NCBI RefSeq assembly: GCF_000154845.1
Contig: NZ_DS981457.1
Coordinates: 124,001-188,000 of the forward strand
Origin: Phocaeicola coprocola DSM 17136
Lineage (GTDB): Bacteria; Bacteroidota; Bacteroidia; Bacteroidales; Bacteroidaceae
Length of the DNA: 64,000 nucleotides
Direction of reading: 5' to 3'
The translations under genes were made by a program, and so were the position numbers. The notes below the pieces were generated by a model that was not told the DNA's origin, ran no database searches, and saw only the letters and a program-made list of their open reading frames with translations. Below are positions 29,289-37,993 of this stretch, in pieces. Every line of letters starts with the position of its first letter. Position 1 is the first letter of the stretch.

Positions 29289-30632
29289 TTATCGGTTAAA
29301 AGCAAGCGGCTCTCCCCGGTGAAGAGTATCCACCTTGCCGTCGCTGTAAACTAATGTTCCGTTTACAAATGTCTTTTCTACTTTCGCATGGAAGCGTCTT
29401 CCTTCCATCGGACTCCATCCACACTTGCTCAAAACACAATCTGACGTTACTTCCCATTCGCTATCCGGGTTAACCAGAACCAGGTCAGCTTTATATCCCG
29501 GACGGATATATCCACGCTTTTCTATTTGGAATAACTCAGCAGGAGCATGACACATCTTCTGTACCAGCTGCTCTACGGTCAAAACGCCTTCATGTACAAG
29601 TTCCATAATGCTGACCAGAGAGAATTGCAGGCTCGGCATACCAGATACAGCCTTCAAAGCTCCTCCCTCTTTTTCTTTCAACAAATGAGGAGCATGGTCT
29701 GTACCAATGACATCAATGCGATTTGTTGTCAGAGCCCGGCGCAACATATCACGGTCGTTCTTTGTTTTAATACTTGGATTGCATTTAATGCGTGCTCCTA
29801 ACGTTTTGTAGTCTTCATCGCAGAACATCAGATGTGAAACACATGCTTCCGAAGTTATCTTCTTTTCAGATATCGGTTTATCTTCGAAAAGTTCCAGCTC
29901 GCGTGCTGTACTGACATGGAGAATATGCAAGCGTGCTCCTGTTTCTTTAGCCAGCTGTACAGCCAACGAAGACGAACGCCAGCAAGCCTCTTCGCTTCGT
30001 ATGCGAGGATGGAAGAGAATATCCACATCTTCTTCACCATACTTTGATTTTACAAGTTCCGTGTTCCATCGAATTATAGTCTGGTCTTCACAGTGAGCAG
30101 CAATCAGTATACCTGCTTCCGAAAAGATTTTCCGCAAGGATTCAATACGGTCAACAAGCATATTCCCTGTACTGGCTCCCATAAACAGTTTTACACCGCA
30201 CACATGTTTCTTGTCCAGCTGCTGCAACAACTCCGTATTGTTATTGGTTGCTCCGAAATAAAACGAATAGTTTACGATACACTTGTTTGCAGCATCGGCA
30301 AACTTGTTTTCCAGAGCTTCCAGAGTTGTTGTCTGCGGATTACAGTTAGGCATATCCATAAACGAAGTTACTCCTCCTGCTGCCGCAGCCGCAGTTTCAC
30401 TTGCCATGTCAGCCTTATGCGTCAATCCCGGATCACGAAAATGTACATGATCATCTATAACTCCAGGGATGAGGTAACAACCGCGGGCGTCGATTTCGGC
30501 ATCGCAAGGTACAGAAGGGCGAACTTCTCCTTGTAGCACTTCACAGATAGTATCATCTTCAACGACAACAGAACCGGCAAATTTTAATCCTTCGTTTACA
30601 ATCGTTGCGTTATAAATCCATGTACGTTTCAT
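29289..30632 (-). CDS. pyrC: Dihydroorotase (class I)
   Basis: Cyclises carbamoyl-aspartate to dihydroorotate in pyrimidine synthesis. Zinc ligands lie in DDHVHFRDPGLTHKAD (HxH), the carbamylated Lys region is GVKLFMGASTGNM, and further His/Asp ligands are in AAHCEDQ, LHILHVSTA and GTDHAPHLL. Length 447 fits the class I (PyrC/AllB-like) enzyme rather than the 350-residue E. coli PyrC. The active-site motifs are intact, so it is not a pseudo-dihydroorotase. It lies two bases after the glycosyltransferase gene. Confidence 0.93.
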   Translation of the reverse strand: MKRTWIYNATIVNEGLKFAGSVVVEDDTICEVLQGEVRPSVPCDAEIDARGCYLIPGVIDDHVHFRDPGLTHKADMASETAAAAAGGVTSFMDMPNCNPQTTTLEALENKFADAANKCIVNYSFYFGATNNNTELLQQLDKKHVCGVKLFMGASTGNMLVDRIESLRKIFSEAGILIAAHCEDQTIIRWNTELVKSKYGEEDVDILFHPRIRSEEACWRSSSLAVQLAKETGARLHILHVSTARELELFEDKPISEKKITSEACVSHLMFCDEDYKTLGARIKCNPSIKTKNDRDMLRRALTTNRIDVIGTDHAPHLLKEKEGGALKAVSGMPSLQFSLVSIMELVHEGVLTVEQLVQKMCHAPAELFQIEKRGYIRPGYKADLVLVNPDSEWEVTSDCVLSKCGWSPMEGRRFHAKVEKTFVNGTLVYSDGKVDTLHRGEPLAFNR

Positions 30633-30634
30633 AT

Positions 30635-31378
30635 TTACTTATTTTTTAGATAACTTTTAAACCAACTGTCCCATTTCAACCGTATCACTCCGAACACGGC
30701 CTCACCAAAAATACTGCTATTCATCTTAGAAGTTCCCAGTTCACGGTTGACGAAAATAACCGGAACTTCCACTACTTTAAAGCCACACTTATAAGCAGTA
30801 AACTTCATTTCTATCTGAAAAGCATATCCCTTAAACCGAATATTGTCTAAAGGTATCGTTTCTAAAACCCTACGTTTATAACACTTGAATCCTGCTGTTG
30901 TATCATGCACAGGAATACCTGTTATAAACCGTACATATTTCGATGCGAAATATGACATCAATACACGTCCCATAGGCCAGTTCACCACATTTACACCACT
31001 TATATATCGTGAACCGATAGCAACATCAGCTCCTTCATCGTGGCAAGCCTTATACAAACGAGGCAAATCATTCGGATTATGGCTGAAGTCAGCGTCCATC
31101 TCGAATATATAATCGTATTGATGTTGAATAGCCCATTTGAAACCTGCAATATACGCTGTGCCCAAGCCTAATTTTCCTTTTCTTTCTATCATGAAAAGGC
31201 GTTCTGGGAATTCAGCCTGCAATTTCCGTACAATATCAGCAGTACCATCGGGAGAATTATCTTCAACAATCAGAATATGAAAACATTTCTCTAAACCGAA
31301 AACTGCACGGATGATATTTTCGATATTTTCTTTTTCGTTATAAGTAGGGATAATAACGATACTGTCACTTGTCTGCAT
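30635..31378 (-). CDS. GT2 glycosyltransferase, polyprenol-phosphate mannose synthase (DPM1)-like
   Basis: A 247-residue GT2 enzyme without membrane helices: IPTYNEKENIENII nucleotide-binding start, EDNSPDGTA, the DADFSHNP metal motif, and the FKGYAFQIEMKFTAYK block typical of dolichol/undecaprenol-phosphate mannose synthases. It probably transfers mannose (or a related sugar) from GDP-sugar to a lipid carrier on the cytoplasmic side, supplying protein O-glycosylation or envelope glycans. It is first in the operon, with a TATCTTTG box 20 bases upstream. Confidence 0.87.
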   Translation of the reverse strand: MQTSDSIVIIPTYNEKENIENIIRAVFGLEKCFHILIVEDNSPDGTADIVRKLQAEFPERLFMIERKGKLGLGTAYIAGFKWAIQHQYDYIFEMDADFSHNPNDLPRLYKACHDEGADVAIGSRYISGVNVVNWPMGRVLMSYFASKYVRFITGIPVHDTTAGFKCYKRRVLETIPLDNIRFKGYAFQIEMKFTAYKCGFKVVEVPVIFVNRELGTSKMNSSIFGEAVFGVIRLKWDSWFKSYLKNK

Positions 31379-31397
31379 AACTTACTTTATTTTGTGA

Positions 31398-31405
31398 CAA
31401 AGATA
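31398..31405 (-). promoter_or_regulatory. -7 promoter element (TATCTTTG) for the GT2-pyrC-plsC operon
   Basis: TATCTTTG on the minus strand, 19 bases before the ATG at 31378. It is divergent from the dnaX promoter 43 bases away. Confidence 0.65.
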
Positions 31406-31448
31406 AATATATTTCAGGTCAAGCCCATGAGAAAACCGAGATTTTATG

Positions 31449-31456
31449 TACTTTTG
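31449..31456 (+). promoter_or_regulatory. -7 promoter element (TACTTTTG) for dnaX
   Basis: TACTTTTG, 41 bases before the dnaX ATG. No good -33. Confidence 0.5.
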
Positions 31457-31497
31457 TATTTCCGAACATAAAAACTATTAATCACTTATATCGGCAT

Positions 31498-33369
31498 ATG
31501 GAAAATTATATCGTATCGGCACGTAAATATCGTCCCGCAACATTCGATACTGTTGTAGGACAGCGCGCCCTGACGACCACCCTGAAAAATGCGATTGCCA
31601 ATCAAAAGCTGGCACATGCTTATCTGTTTTGCGGTCCACGAGGAGTCGGAAAAACAACATGTGCGCGAATATTTGCAAAGACAATCAACTGCCTGCATCC
31701 TACTGCCGATGGAGAAGCATGTAATGAATGTGAGTCATGCCGTGCTTTCAACGAACAGCGTTCGTATAACATTCATGAGCTGGATGCCGCATCCAATAAC
31801 TCGGTAGAAGACATACGCTCGCTGATCGAACAGGTACGCATCCCGCCACAAATTGGAAAATATAAAGTATATATCATCGACGAGGTACACATGCTTTCTC
31901 AGGCAGCTTTCAATGCCTTTCTGAAGACATTGGAAGAACCGCCTCATCATGCTATATTTATTCTTGCCACAACCGAAAAGCATAAAATTCTTCCTACTAT
32001 TCTGAGTCGATGCCAGATATACGATTTCAATCGTATCAGTGTGAACGACACGGTAGAACACTTGGAAAATGTAGCCAGAAAAGAACATATTGAAGCAGAA
32101 CCGGAGGCTCTGAACGTTATTGCACAGAAAGCTGACGGTGGTATGCGTGATGCCTTGTCTATTTTCGACCAGGTTGTAAGTTTTACCAACGGGCATATCA
32201 CTTATCAAAGTGTAATAGAGAACTTGAATGTGCTGGATTATGAATATTACTTCAAACTGACGGATGCCTTTTTAGAGAACAGGGTTTCCGACTGCCTGCT
32301 TACATTCAACGAAGTTCTGAAAAAAGGCTTTGACGGCAACCATTTTATAACAGGATTAACTTCACATTTCCGCGACTTGCTGGTAAGTCGTGATGATGAA
32401 ACATTACAGTTATTGGAAGTAGGTGCATCCATACGCGACCGCTATCAGGCTCAGGCTCAGAAATGCAGCCCGCAGTTCTTATATAAAGCCATGAAATTGT
32501 GTAACGACTGTGACCTGAATTACCGAGTAAGCAAAAACAAACGTCTGCTGGTAGAGTTGACCTTAATTCAACTTGCCCAGCTAACAGGCGACAATGATGT
32601 TCCTGGTGGGGGGCAAGGCCCTACCAAACAGACCTTAAAACCAGCCTTTAATCAGGGACAGCCATCTTCTTCATCCTCTCAGGCCTCAAACAGCCAGCCT
32701 TATCCGCAGGCTACCCATGAGGTATCAGGCAACTACGGAAGTACAGCTCCCAAGCAGCCAGCAAAACCATCTGCTCCTAATGGATCAGCTGCGGTACAGC
32801 AGCCAGCGGCTCCAACTACCAACGTTTCTGCTGCGGCACATCCCAGTCCGATACCTAAAGCAAATACAGAAAAGAAAATTCCTGTAATGAAAGCAGGAAG
32901 CATAGGTATATCAATCCGGCGACAAGCTGTCCAGCCACAAGCTGCAAACAACGGACCGGTAAATACAGCTGCAACTGTACCGGCAGACCAGACCTACGAG
33001 GATTATATCTTCAATGAAAAGAATCTGAACTATTACTGGCGGGAATTTGCGACTCGTCTGCCCAAAGAGGAAGCAGCCAATGCTGCACGTATGATGAACA
33101 TGCAGCCTCACTTGCTCAAAGACCAGACAACATTTGAAGTGGCTGTAGACAACGATATGGTACAGAAATACATGTCGCAACTGGCCCCACAAATAGAAAC
33201 ACATTTACGCCAGCAGTTGCACAACCGAAAAATAAAGATGACAGTCCGTGTAAGTGCAGCCAATGAAAATCTCCGCGCCTACAGTCATGTAGAGCGTTTC
33301 CAGATGATGAGTAAAAAGAATCCTAGTCTACTGAAATTAAAAGAGGCTTTCGGACTGGAATTATCTTAA
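31498..33369 (+). CDS. dnaX: DNA polymerase III subunit gamma/tau
   Basis: Clamp-loader ATPase of the replicative polymerase. Walker A is at 46-54 (GPRGVGKTT), a zinc module at C65/C75/C78/C81, DEVHMLSQAAFNAFLKTLEE and the SRC arginine-finger motif follow. Domain III ends near residue 365. Next comes a Ser/Ala/Pro/Gln-rich linker (about 365-480), then a C-terminal domain (EDYIFNEKNLNYYWREFATR...) found in Bacteroidetes tau in place of the E. coli polymerase-binding domain. I see no in-phase slippery heptamer that would yield a separate gamma form. The last codons are duplicated just after the stop. Confidence 0.95.
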   Translation: MENYIVSARKYRPATFDTVVGQRALTTTLKNAIANQKLAHAYLFCGPRGVGKTTCARIFAKTINCLHPTADGEACNECESCRAFNEQRSYNIHELDAASNNSVEDIRSLIEQVRIPPQIGKYKVYIIDEVHMLSQAAFNAFLKTLEEPPHHAIFILATTEKHKILPTILSRCQIYDFNRISVNDTVEHLENVARKEHIEAEPEALNVIAQKADGGMRDALSIFDQVVSFTNGHITYQSVIENLNVLDYEYYFKLTDAFLENRVSDCLLTFNEVLKKGFDGNHFITGLTSHFRDLLVSRDDETLQLLEVGASIRDRYQAQAQKCSPQFLYKAMKLCNDCDLNYRVSKNKRLLVELTLIQLAQLTGDNDVPGGGQGPTKQTLKPAFNQGQPSSSSSQASNSQPYPQATHEVSGNYGSTAPKQPAKPSAPNGSAAVQQPAAPTTNVSAAAHPSPIPKANTEKKIPVMKAGSIGISIRRQAVQPQAANNGPVNTAATVPADQTYEDYIFNEKNLNYYWREFATRLPKEEAANAARMMNMQPHLLKDQTTFEVAVDNDMVQKYMSQLAPQIETHLRQQLHNRKIKMTVRVSAANENLRAYSHVERFQMMSKKNPSLLKLKEAFGLELS

Positions 33370-33388
33370 ATATTGGAATTATCTTAAA
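33356..33388 (+). repeat. Tandem 15-bp repeat (18-bp period) at the dnaX stop codon
   Basis: TGGAATTATCTTAAA occurs at 33356-33370 (the last dnaX codons plus stop) and again at 33374-33388, downstream of the stop. It looks like replication slippage. Confidence 0.9.
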
Positions 33389-33390
33389 AA

Positions 33391-33442
33391 AACAGAGGAA
33401 TGAAAGACGGTTGAAACTAAGTCCGTTTTTCATTCCTCTGTT
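33391..33442. terminator. Bidirectional terminator between dnaX and queF
   Basis: Arms 33391-33410 and 33423-33442 are 20 bp with one G-U. The minus strand then reads a T7 run, ending the queuosine operon; dnaX converges from the left. Confidence 0.9.
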
Positions 33443-33460
33443 CTAATATATCTTTACGAT

Positions 33461-33916
33461 TTACAAATCGTGATTCTGCATACGATATTCTGCCAGTTTC
33501 TCATATTTCGTACCAGGACGACCGTAGTTACAATACGGATAAATGGATATTCCACCACGAGGAGTAAAGATACCTGTTACCTCAATGTATTTAGGATCCA
33601 TCAGCTTAATCAGGTCCTTCATGATAATATTCACACAGTCTTCATGAAAATCACCATGATTTCGGAAACTAAACAGATATAATTTCAAACTTTTGCTTTC
33701 TACCATTTTCACATCTGGCAAATAACTGATTCGAATTTCTGCAAAATCAGGTTGTCCTGTAATAGGACAAAGACTGGTAAACTCAGGGCAATTGAAACGT
33801 ACCCAATAATCATTTTCAGGATGTTTGTTTACAAATGCTTCCAGAACTTCAGGAGCATAATCCTGTTTATAAACTGTATTCTTTCCTAATATTGTCAGTT
33901 CGTCTTTTCTTTCCAT
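33461..33916 (-). CDS. queF: PreQ0 reductase (NADPH-dependent 7-cyano-7-deazaguanine reductase)
   Basis: Reduces the nitrile of preQ0 to the amine of preQ1 on the way to the tRNA base queuosine. The 151-residue unimodular form has the catalytic Cys in [16 protein letters not shown] and the QueF signature [20 protein letters not shown]. It is last in the operon, 34 bases after queC. Confidence 0.96.
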   Translation of the reverse strand: MERKDELTILGKNTVYKQDYAPEVLEAFVNKHPENDYWVRFNCPEFTSLCPITGQPDFAEIRISYLPDVKMVESKSLKLYLFSFRNHGDFHEDCVNIIMKDLIKLMDPKYIEVTGIFTPRGGISIYPYCNYGRPGTKYEKLAEYRMQNHDL

Positions 33917-33950
33917 AGCCGTTTATTTATACCGAATAGAGTATCATCTG

Positions 33951-34610
33951 TTACTTATTCTTTATTGCCAAATATTTTTCAAGTCCCTCACGGCGCAATT
34001 TGCATGCCGGACAATGTCCGCATCCATCTCCGGGAATGCCATTATAGCATGTCAACGTTTCATTCCGCACCAGATCAAGAACACCCAGTTCATCTGCCAG
34101 TGCCCATGTCTGAGCCTTATCTATCCACATCAACGGAGTATGAATGACAAACTGTTCCTCCATGGCGAGATTCAACGTAACATTCAACGATTTGATAAAA
34201 GCATCACGACAATCCGGATATCCACTAAAATCGGTCTGTGATACTCCTGTCACAATATGATTGATACCCCGTTCACGAGCATATACAGCAGCAATACTCA
34301 AAAAGAATAAATTACGGCCGGGAACGAACGTATTCGGAAAAGTACCTTCTGGCTTTTCTTCATCCATATGAATGGAAGTATCGGTTAATGAGTTTTTACC
34401 CAAATGGCCGATAAAAGAAACATCCATCACATGAAAATCAACTTCTGCCTTGCGAGCTATCTCACGTGCCAGTTCTACTTCTTTCACATGTTTCTGTCCA
34501 TACAGGAAACTCAAAGCATATACCTTTTTAAAATGTTTCTTCGCCCAGAAAAGACAGGTCGTAGAGTCCTGCCCTCCGCTAAAGACAACAAGTGCAGCAT
34601 CTTTATTCAT
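33951..34610 (-). CDS. queC: 7-cyano-7-deazaguanine synthase
   Basis: ATP-dependent conversion of 7-carboxy-7-deazaguanine to preQ0. The PP-loop [15 protein letters not shown] is at the N-terminus, and a four-Cys zinc site (ETLTCYNG...[11 protein letters not shown]) near the C-terminus; 219 residues. It begins one base after the transporter's stop codon. queD and queE, needed for the upstream steps, are not in the window. Confidence 0.96.
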   Translation of the reverse strand: MNKDAALVVFSGGQDSTTCLFWAKKHFKKVYALSFLYGQKHVKEVELAREIARKAEVDFHVMDVSFIGHLGKNSLTDTSIHMDEEKPEGTFPNTFVPGRNLFFLSIAAVYARERGINHIVTGVSQTDFSGYPDCRDAFIKSLNVTLNLAMEEQFVIHTPLMWIDKAQTWALADELGVLDLVRNETLTCYNGIPGDGCGHCPACKLRREGLEKYLAIKNK

Positions 34611-34611
34611 A

Positions 34612-35298
34612 TCAAATCTCCTTTATTTTCAACACATTGTAAGAAATATGTTCATCGTACACGTCACAATCGTCTACATGCTTGATGTATTTCACTACTC
34701 GAATAGTTATAGGCAGAATAATTATTTCGTACATTGTCTTAAGAACAACCTGAACCAACATCATTTTTCCTAATTCAGAGATAGGCATCAGTCCTCCAAA
34801 AGCCAAAGGGAAAAAAATCAGCGAATCAGCACTTTCACCAAATACAGTAGAAAGGATGGCACGCGCTGAAAAATTCTTCCCATGCGAAGCAATCTTCATA
34901 CGGCTCATCACATATGCATTGATAAACGAACCAACTAAAAATGCAAGCAAGCTGGCTACAGCAATGCGTGGCGCCATACCAAAAACAAAGTTAAAGCTTT
35001 CTTCTCCCTCCCAAAAAGGAGCTGCTGGCAAAGCTACTGCTATCTGCCCCAAGGCAACTACCATAAAGTTCATCAAGAATCCCATCCAAATGATAAGACG
35101 CGCTTTACGGAAGCCCCAGACTTCAGCAATACAGTCATTGATAATGTAAGAAATAGGAAAAACAAGCAGTCCGGCAGTAATAGAAATCGGACCTAGTTGA
35201 ACTACTTTGGTTTCTAAAAGATTGGCTGCCACTAAGCAGACACAAAACACAATGCCCAAAACCATAAAAGGCACTGATACGAGGTTGTCTTTTTTCAT
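34612..35298 (-). CDS. yhhQ: Queuosine precursor transporter (YhhQ/VUT family)
   Basis: A 228-residue membrane protein with six to seven helices in the vitamin-uptake-like family that imports preQ0/preQ1. It has [25 protein letters not shown] and the conserved [20 protein letters not shown] blocks. First gene of yhhQ-queC-queF, so this cell can both import and make the precursor. The SD (AGGAG) is two bases before the ATG and forms the tail of a possible preQ1-type aptamer. The symbol follows the E. coli homolog. Confidence 0.88.
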   Translation of the reverse strand: MKKDNLVSVPFMVLGIVFCVCLVAANLLETKVVQLGPISITAGLLVFPISYIINDCIAEVWGFRKARLIIWMGFLMNFMVVALGQIAVALPAAPFWEGEESFNFVFGMAPRIAVASLLAFLVGSFINAYVMSRMKIASHGKNFSARAILSTVFGESADSLIFFPLAFGGLMPISELGKMMLVQVVLKTMYEIIILPITIRVVKYIKHVDDCDVYDEHISYNVLKIKEI

Positions 35299-35300
35299 CG

Positions 35301-35336
35301 CTCCTGTTTTTTACGTGGTGTTCTAGAATACACGGC
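35301..35336 (-). promoter_or_regulatory. Candidate preQ1-type riboswitch overlapping the SD of yhhQ
   Basis: In the leader, directly before the start codon, the RNA reads CGUG, UUCUAGAACAC, CACG, then UAAAAAACAGGAG. A four-base stem is followed by a loop with the UUCUAG seen in the B. subtilis preQ1-I aptamer, a C before the closing strand, an A-rich tail, and bases (CAGGA) able to pair back into the loop. Tail and SD coincide, as in translational preQ1 switches. The stem is short, and the same bases also form a plain inverted repeat, so this remains a candidate; its position on a queuosine-precursor operon is the strongest argument. Confidence 0.42.
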
Positions 35337-35384
35337 CGCTATTCACGGCATCGCATGTTAATGTTCTCTTTTTTAATTTGGCTG

Positions 35385-35415
35385 CAAAGGTAGGAACTTT
35401 TTGCCAATTTACAAA
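35385..35415 (-). promoter_or_regulatory. Full promoter (TTTG - 19 bp - TACCTTTG) for yhhQ-queC-queF
   Basis: Minus-strand -7 at 35385-35392 and -33 TTTG at 35412-35415. It leaves a leader of about 80 nt before the start codon, enough for the candidate aptamer. Confidence 0.8.
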
Positions 35416-35431
35416 TAAACCGTTATATTTG
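35400..35431 (+). promoter_or_regulatory. Full promoter (TTTG - 20 bp - TATATTTG) for corA
   Basis: -33 TTTG at 35400-35403 and -7 TATATTTG at 35424-35431. The -33 boxes of this and the que promoter cross, so polymerase cannot fill both at once. Confidence 0.78.
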
Positions 35432-35453
35432 TACATATCAAATTCATTCAGAC

Positions 35454-36503
35454 ATGACGAAAAATAACCTGCTCAGCGAAAAACTGAATTACATAGGAGA
35501 AAGCGAAACTCCTACCCATTTGCATGTTTCCAGCTACAACGCTGAACAAATCCAGACTTTTCGAGGACACGATATAAAAGATATACAGCCCTTAATAAAA
35601 GAAAACTGTATCAACTGGATACAAGTGCACGGATTACAGAATACAGAAACCATACATGAAATATGCAACTATTTCAACATTGATTTCCTGACCATACAAG
35701 ATATCCTAAACTCAGAGCATCCAACTAAAATAGAAGAACACGATACTTATAATCTGGTTATTCTAAAACAGTTATCGAATACTGACTGTAATGAATTCGT
35801 ACCACAACAACTCTGTATCGTGCAAGGGAAAAATTTTGTACTTACCTTTACCGAAAAAGAAACTGATTTCTTCAACGAAATCAATACAGCACTTGAAAAA
35901 AATGTCTTGAAGATACGTAACCGCCAATCCGACTTTTTACTAAGTGTAATCCTGAACAGCGTAATGGCAAGTTTCATGTCTATCATTTCTAAAATGGAAG
36001 ATGACCTGGAGGATCAGGAAGAACAATTCTTATCGCCTCTTTCTCCCATACCTGAAAAACAACCGGGAATAGAAGAAATACAGAGATACCGCAGAAATTA
36101 CCGGCTGATTAAAAAAAGCATATTTCCTCTGAAAGAGCAAATCAATAAATTACTTCACAGTGAAAACCAATTATTGAATAAAGCGAACCGACCTTTCTTC
36201 AGTGATGTAAACGACCACCTGCAATTTGTATTGCAGACACTGGAAGGCTGCCGTGATCTGCTTTCTGCAATGGTTGATTTTTATTTGGCAAACAACGACC
36301 AGCGAATGAACAGCATCATGAAACAGCTCACCATTGTTTCTACCATCTTTATCCCACTGACGTTTTTAGCCGGGATATGGGGAATGAACTTCCAATGGAT
36401 GCCTGAACTGGGATGGAAATACGGTTATTTCTTTGCCTGGGGACTGATGCTTGCCGTAGGGGTAATCGTATATTTCTACTTTAAGCATAAAAGATGGTAT
36501 TAA
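35454..36503 (+). CDS. corA: CorA-family magnesium/cobalt channel
   Basis: A 349-residue pentameric cation channel. A large cytoplasmic alpha/beta and coiled-coil domain covers residues 1-285; two C-terminal helices follow, with the selectivity motif GMN (IWGMNFQWMPELG) at the end of the first and a basic C-terminus (KHKRWY). It imports Mg2+, possibly Co2+ or Ni2+. It is divergent from the queuosine operon. Confidence 0.93.
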   Translation: MTKNNLLSEKLNYIGESETPTHLHVSSYNAEQIQTFRGHDIKDIQPLIKENCINWIQVHGLQNTETIHEICNYFNIDFLTIQDILNSEHPTKIEEHDTYNLVILKQLSNTDCNEFVPQQLCIVQGKNFVLTFTEKETDFFNEINTALEKNVLKIRNRQSDFLLSVILNSVMASFMSIISKMEDDLEDQEEQFLSPLSPIPEKQPGIEEIQRYRRNYRLIKKSIFPLKEQINKLLHSENQLLNKANRPFFSDVNDHLQFVLQTLEGCRDLLSAMVDFYLANNDQRMNSIMKQLTIVSTIFIPLTFLAGIWGMNFQWMPELGWKYGYFFAWGLMLAVGVIVYFYFKHKRWY

Positions 36504-36545
36504 ATAAGAAATACTAAATAAGACTTATTTTCAATCTGTAAACAC

Positions 36546-37193
36546 ATGAAAAAGCAAGAATTATATAAACAAGTAATAACTTATTTTCAACAGGCAATTC
36601 CGGTAGCAGAAACAGAATTGCATTATGAAAATCCTTTTCAGCTGCTTATAGCTGTGATATTAAGTGCGCAATGTACAGACAAGCGTGTCAATATGATAAC
36701 TCCTCCTCTTTTTTCGGCATTTCCAACTCCCGAAGCTCTGGCAAACACCACCCCTGAGGTAGTTTACGAATACATACGTAGTGTAAGCTATCCAAACAAC
36801 AAAGCCAAGCATCTGGTAGGAATGGCTCAAATGCTGGTAAAAGACTTTCAGAGTGAAGTTCCAGGAACTTTGGAAGAACTGGTAAAACTCCCCGGAGTAG
36901 GAAGAAAAACCGCAAATGTAATTCAAAGTGTGGTATTCAACAAAGCTGCAATGGCAGTCGACACACACGTCTTCCGTGTCAGTCATCGCATCGGACTTGT
37001 ACCCAAAACATGTACAACCCCTTTAGCAACAGAAAAACATCTGGTAAAATATATTCCTGAGAATTTAATACCGACGGCTCATCACTGGCTGATTCTTCAT
37101 GGAAGATACGTCTGTACAGCACGCAACCCCAAATGTGAAGAATGCGGACTCAACGGAATATGTAAAGAGTCTTTGAAAGCAAAAATCAAATAG
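36546..37193 (+). CDS. nth: Endonuclease III
   Basis: DNA glycosylase/AP lyase that removes oxidised pyrimidines. It shows the helix-hairpin-helix LPGVGRKTANV with catalytic Lys, the Asp in MAVDTHVFRVSHR, and the C-terminal [4Fe-4S] cluster cysteines C-x6-C-x2-C-x5-C (CTARNPKCEECGLNGIC); 215 residues as usual. It lies 42 bases after corA on the same strand. Confidence 0.95.
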   Translation: MKKQELYKQVITYFQQAIPVAETELHYENPFQLLIAVILSAQCTDKRVNMITPPLFSAFPTPEALANTTPEVVYEYIRSVSYPNNKAKHLVGMAQMLVKDFQSEVPGTLEELVKLPGVGRKTANVIQSVVFNKAAMAVDTHVFRVSHRIGLVPKTCTTPLATEKHLVKYIPENLIPTAHHWLILHGRYVCTARNPKCEECGLNGICKESLKAKIK

Positions 37194-37199
37194 CTTCAA

Positions 37200-37976
37200 T
37201 TATTGTTCTACAACCAGTCCGTCGTATGCCATATGCACATGCGGAGGAAGTTGCTTTTCGACCTCTGCATGCAATCCCATATGATGACTCATGTGTATGA
37301 AATAAGTTTCGCCAGCTCCGATACGTGAAGCTTGCTCCAAAGCCTCAGCCAGCGACTGATGTGTCCAATGCGGCTCTATCCGTAATGCATTTATAAACAG
37401 ATAATCCAATCCTTGTAAAAATTCATACGATTCATCAGGCATTGTAAGCATATCTGTTATCCAAGCTACCTTACCCACCCGATAACCCAATATCGGCAGT
37501 TTACCATGCATTACTCTAAAAGGAACAACCTCCAGCGAATGTCGGGACAAGTTTGTTACCTGAAACGGTTTATACGGCTCGATGACAGAAAGTGGAATAC
37601 TGGGAACTCCCGGATACGGATGTTCTACAAAACAATAAGGCATACGTCTTTGTAAACGCTCGGCAGTATATCCTTCCGCATAGACAGGTACATCCCGGAA
37701 ACTGCAAAAAGGACGAAGATCATCCAACCCACCCACATGGTCATAGTGCTCGTGAGTTATCAATACCCCGTCAATAGGACGAAAATCGTTCATTCTAATA
37801 CATTGTTCTCTGAAATCAGGACCGCAATCTATCAAAATGCGCACTCCTTCCATTTCAATCAATCCAGAACAACGCAAACGGTTATCGCGCGGATCGGTAC
37901 TTGTACATACCGGGCATCCGCATCCCACTTGAGGCACTCCCGTAGATGTTCCACTTCCTAATACAGTAACTTTCAT
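37200..37976 (-). CDS. Metallo-beta-lactamase-fold hydrolase, PhnP-like
   Basis: A 258-residue MBL protein: an N-terminal GSGTSTGVPQVGCGCPVC segment with the PhnP-type Cys cluster, the metal motif HEHYDHVGG, and later His/Asp ligands in VMHGKLP, ITDML and FIHMSHHMG. PhnP hydrolyses cyclic ribose phosphates in phosphonate use, but no phn genes are nearby. Bacteroidetes members are routinely annotated only as MBL-fold hydrolases, so the substrate is open. It is cotranscribed with murB (17-base gap) and converges with nth, seven bases between stops. Confidence 0.85.
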   Translation of the reverse strand: MKVTVLGSGTSTGVPQVGCGCPVCTSTDPRDNRLRCSGLIEMEGVRILIDCGPDFREQCIRMNDFRPIDGVLITHEHYDHVGGLDDLRPFCSFRDVPVYAEGYTAERLQRRMPYCFVEHPYPGVPSIPLSVIEPYKPFQVTNLSRHSLEVVPFRVMHGKLPILGYRVGKVAWITDMLTMPDESYEFLQGLDYLFINALRIEPHWTHQSLAEALEQASRIGAGETYFIHMSHHMGLHAEVEKQLPPHVHMAYDGLVVEQ

Positions 37977-37993
37977 TATATAATCAAGTAGTC

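Noticed and set aside
32317-32328. Programmed frameshift site in dnaX (A6 run followed by GG)
   Set aside because: The A-run is not in the phase needed for an X XXY YYZ slippery heptamer, it lies well inside the ATPase/clamp-loader part, and no downstream stem was seen.
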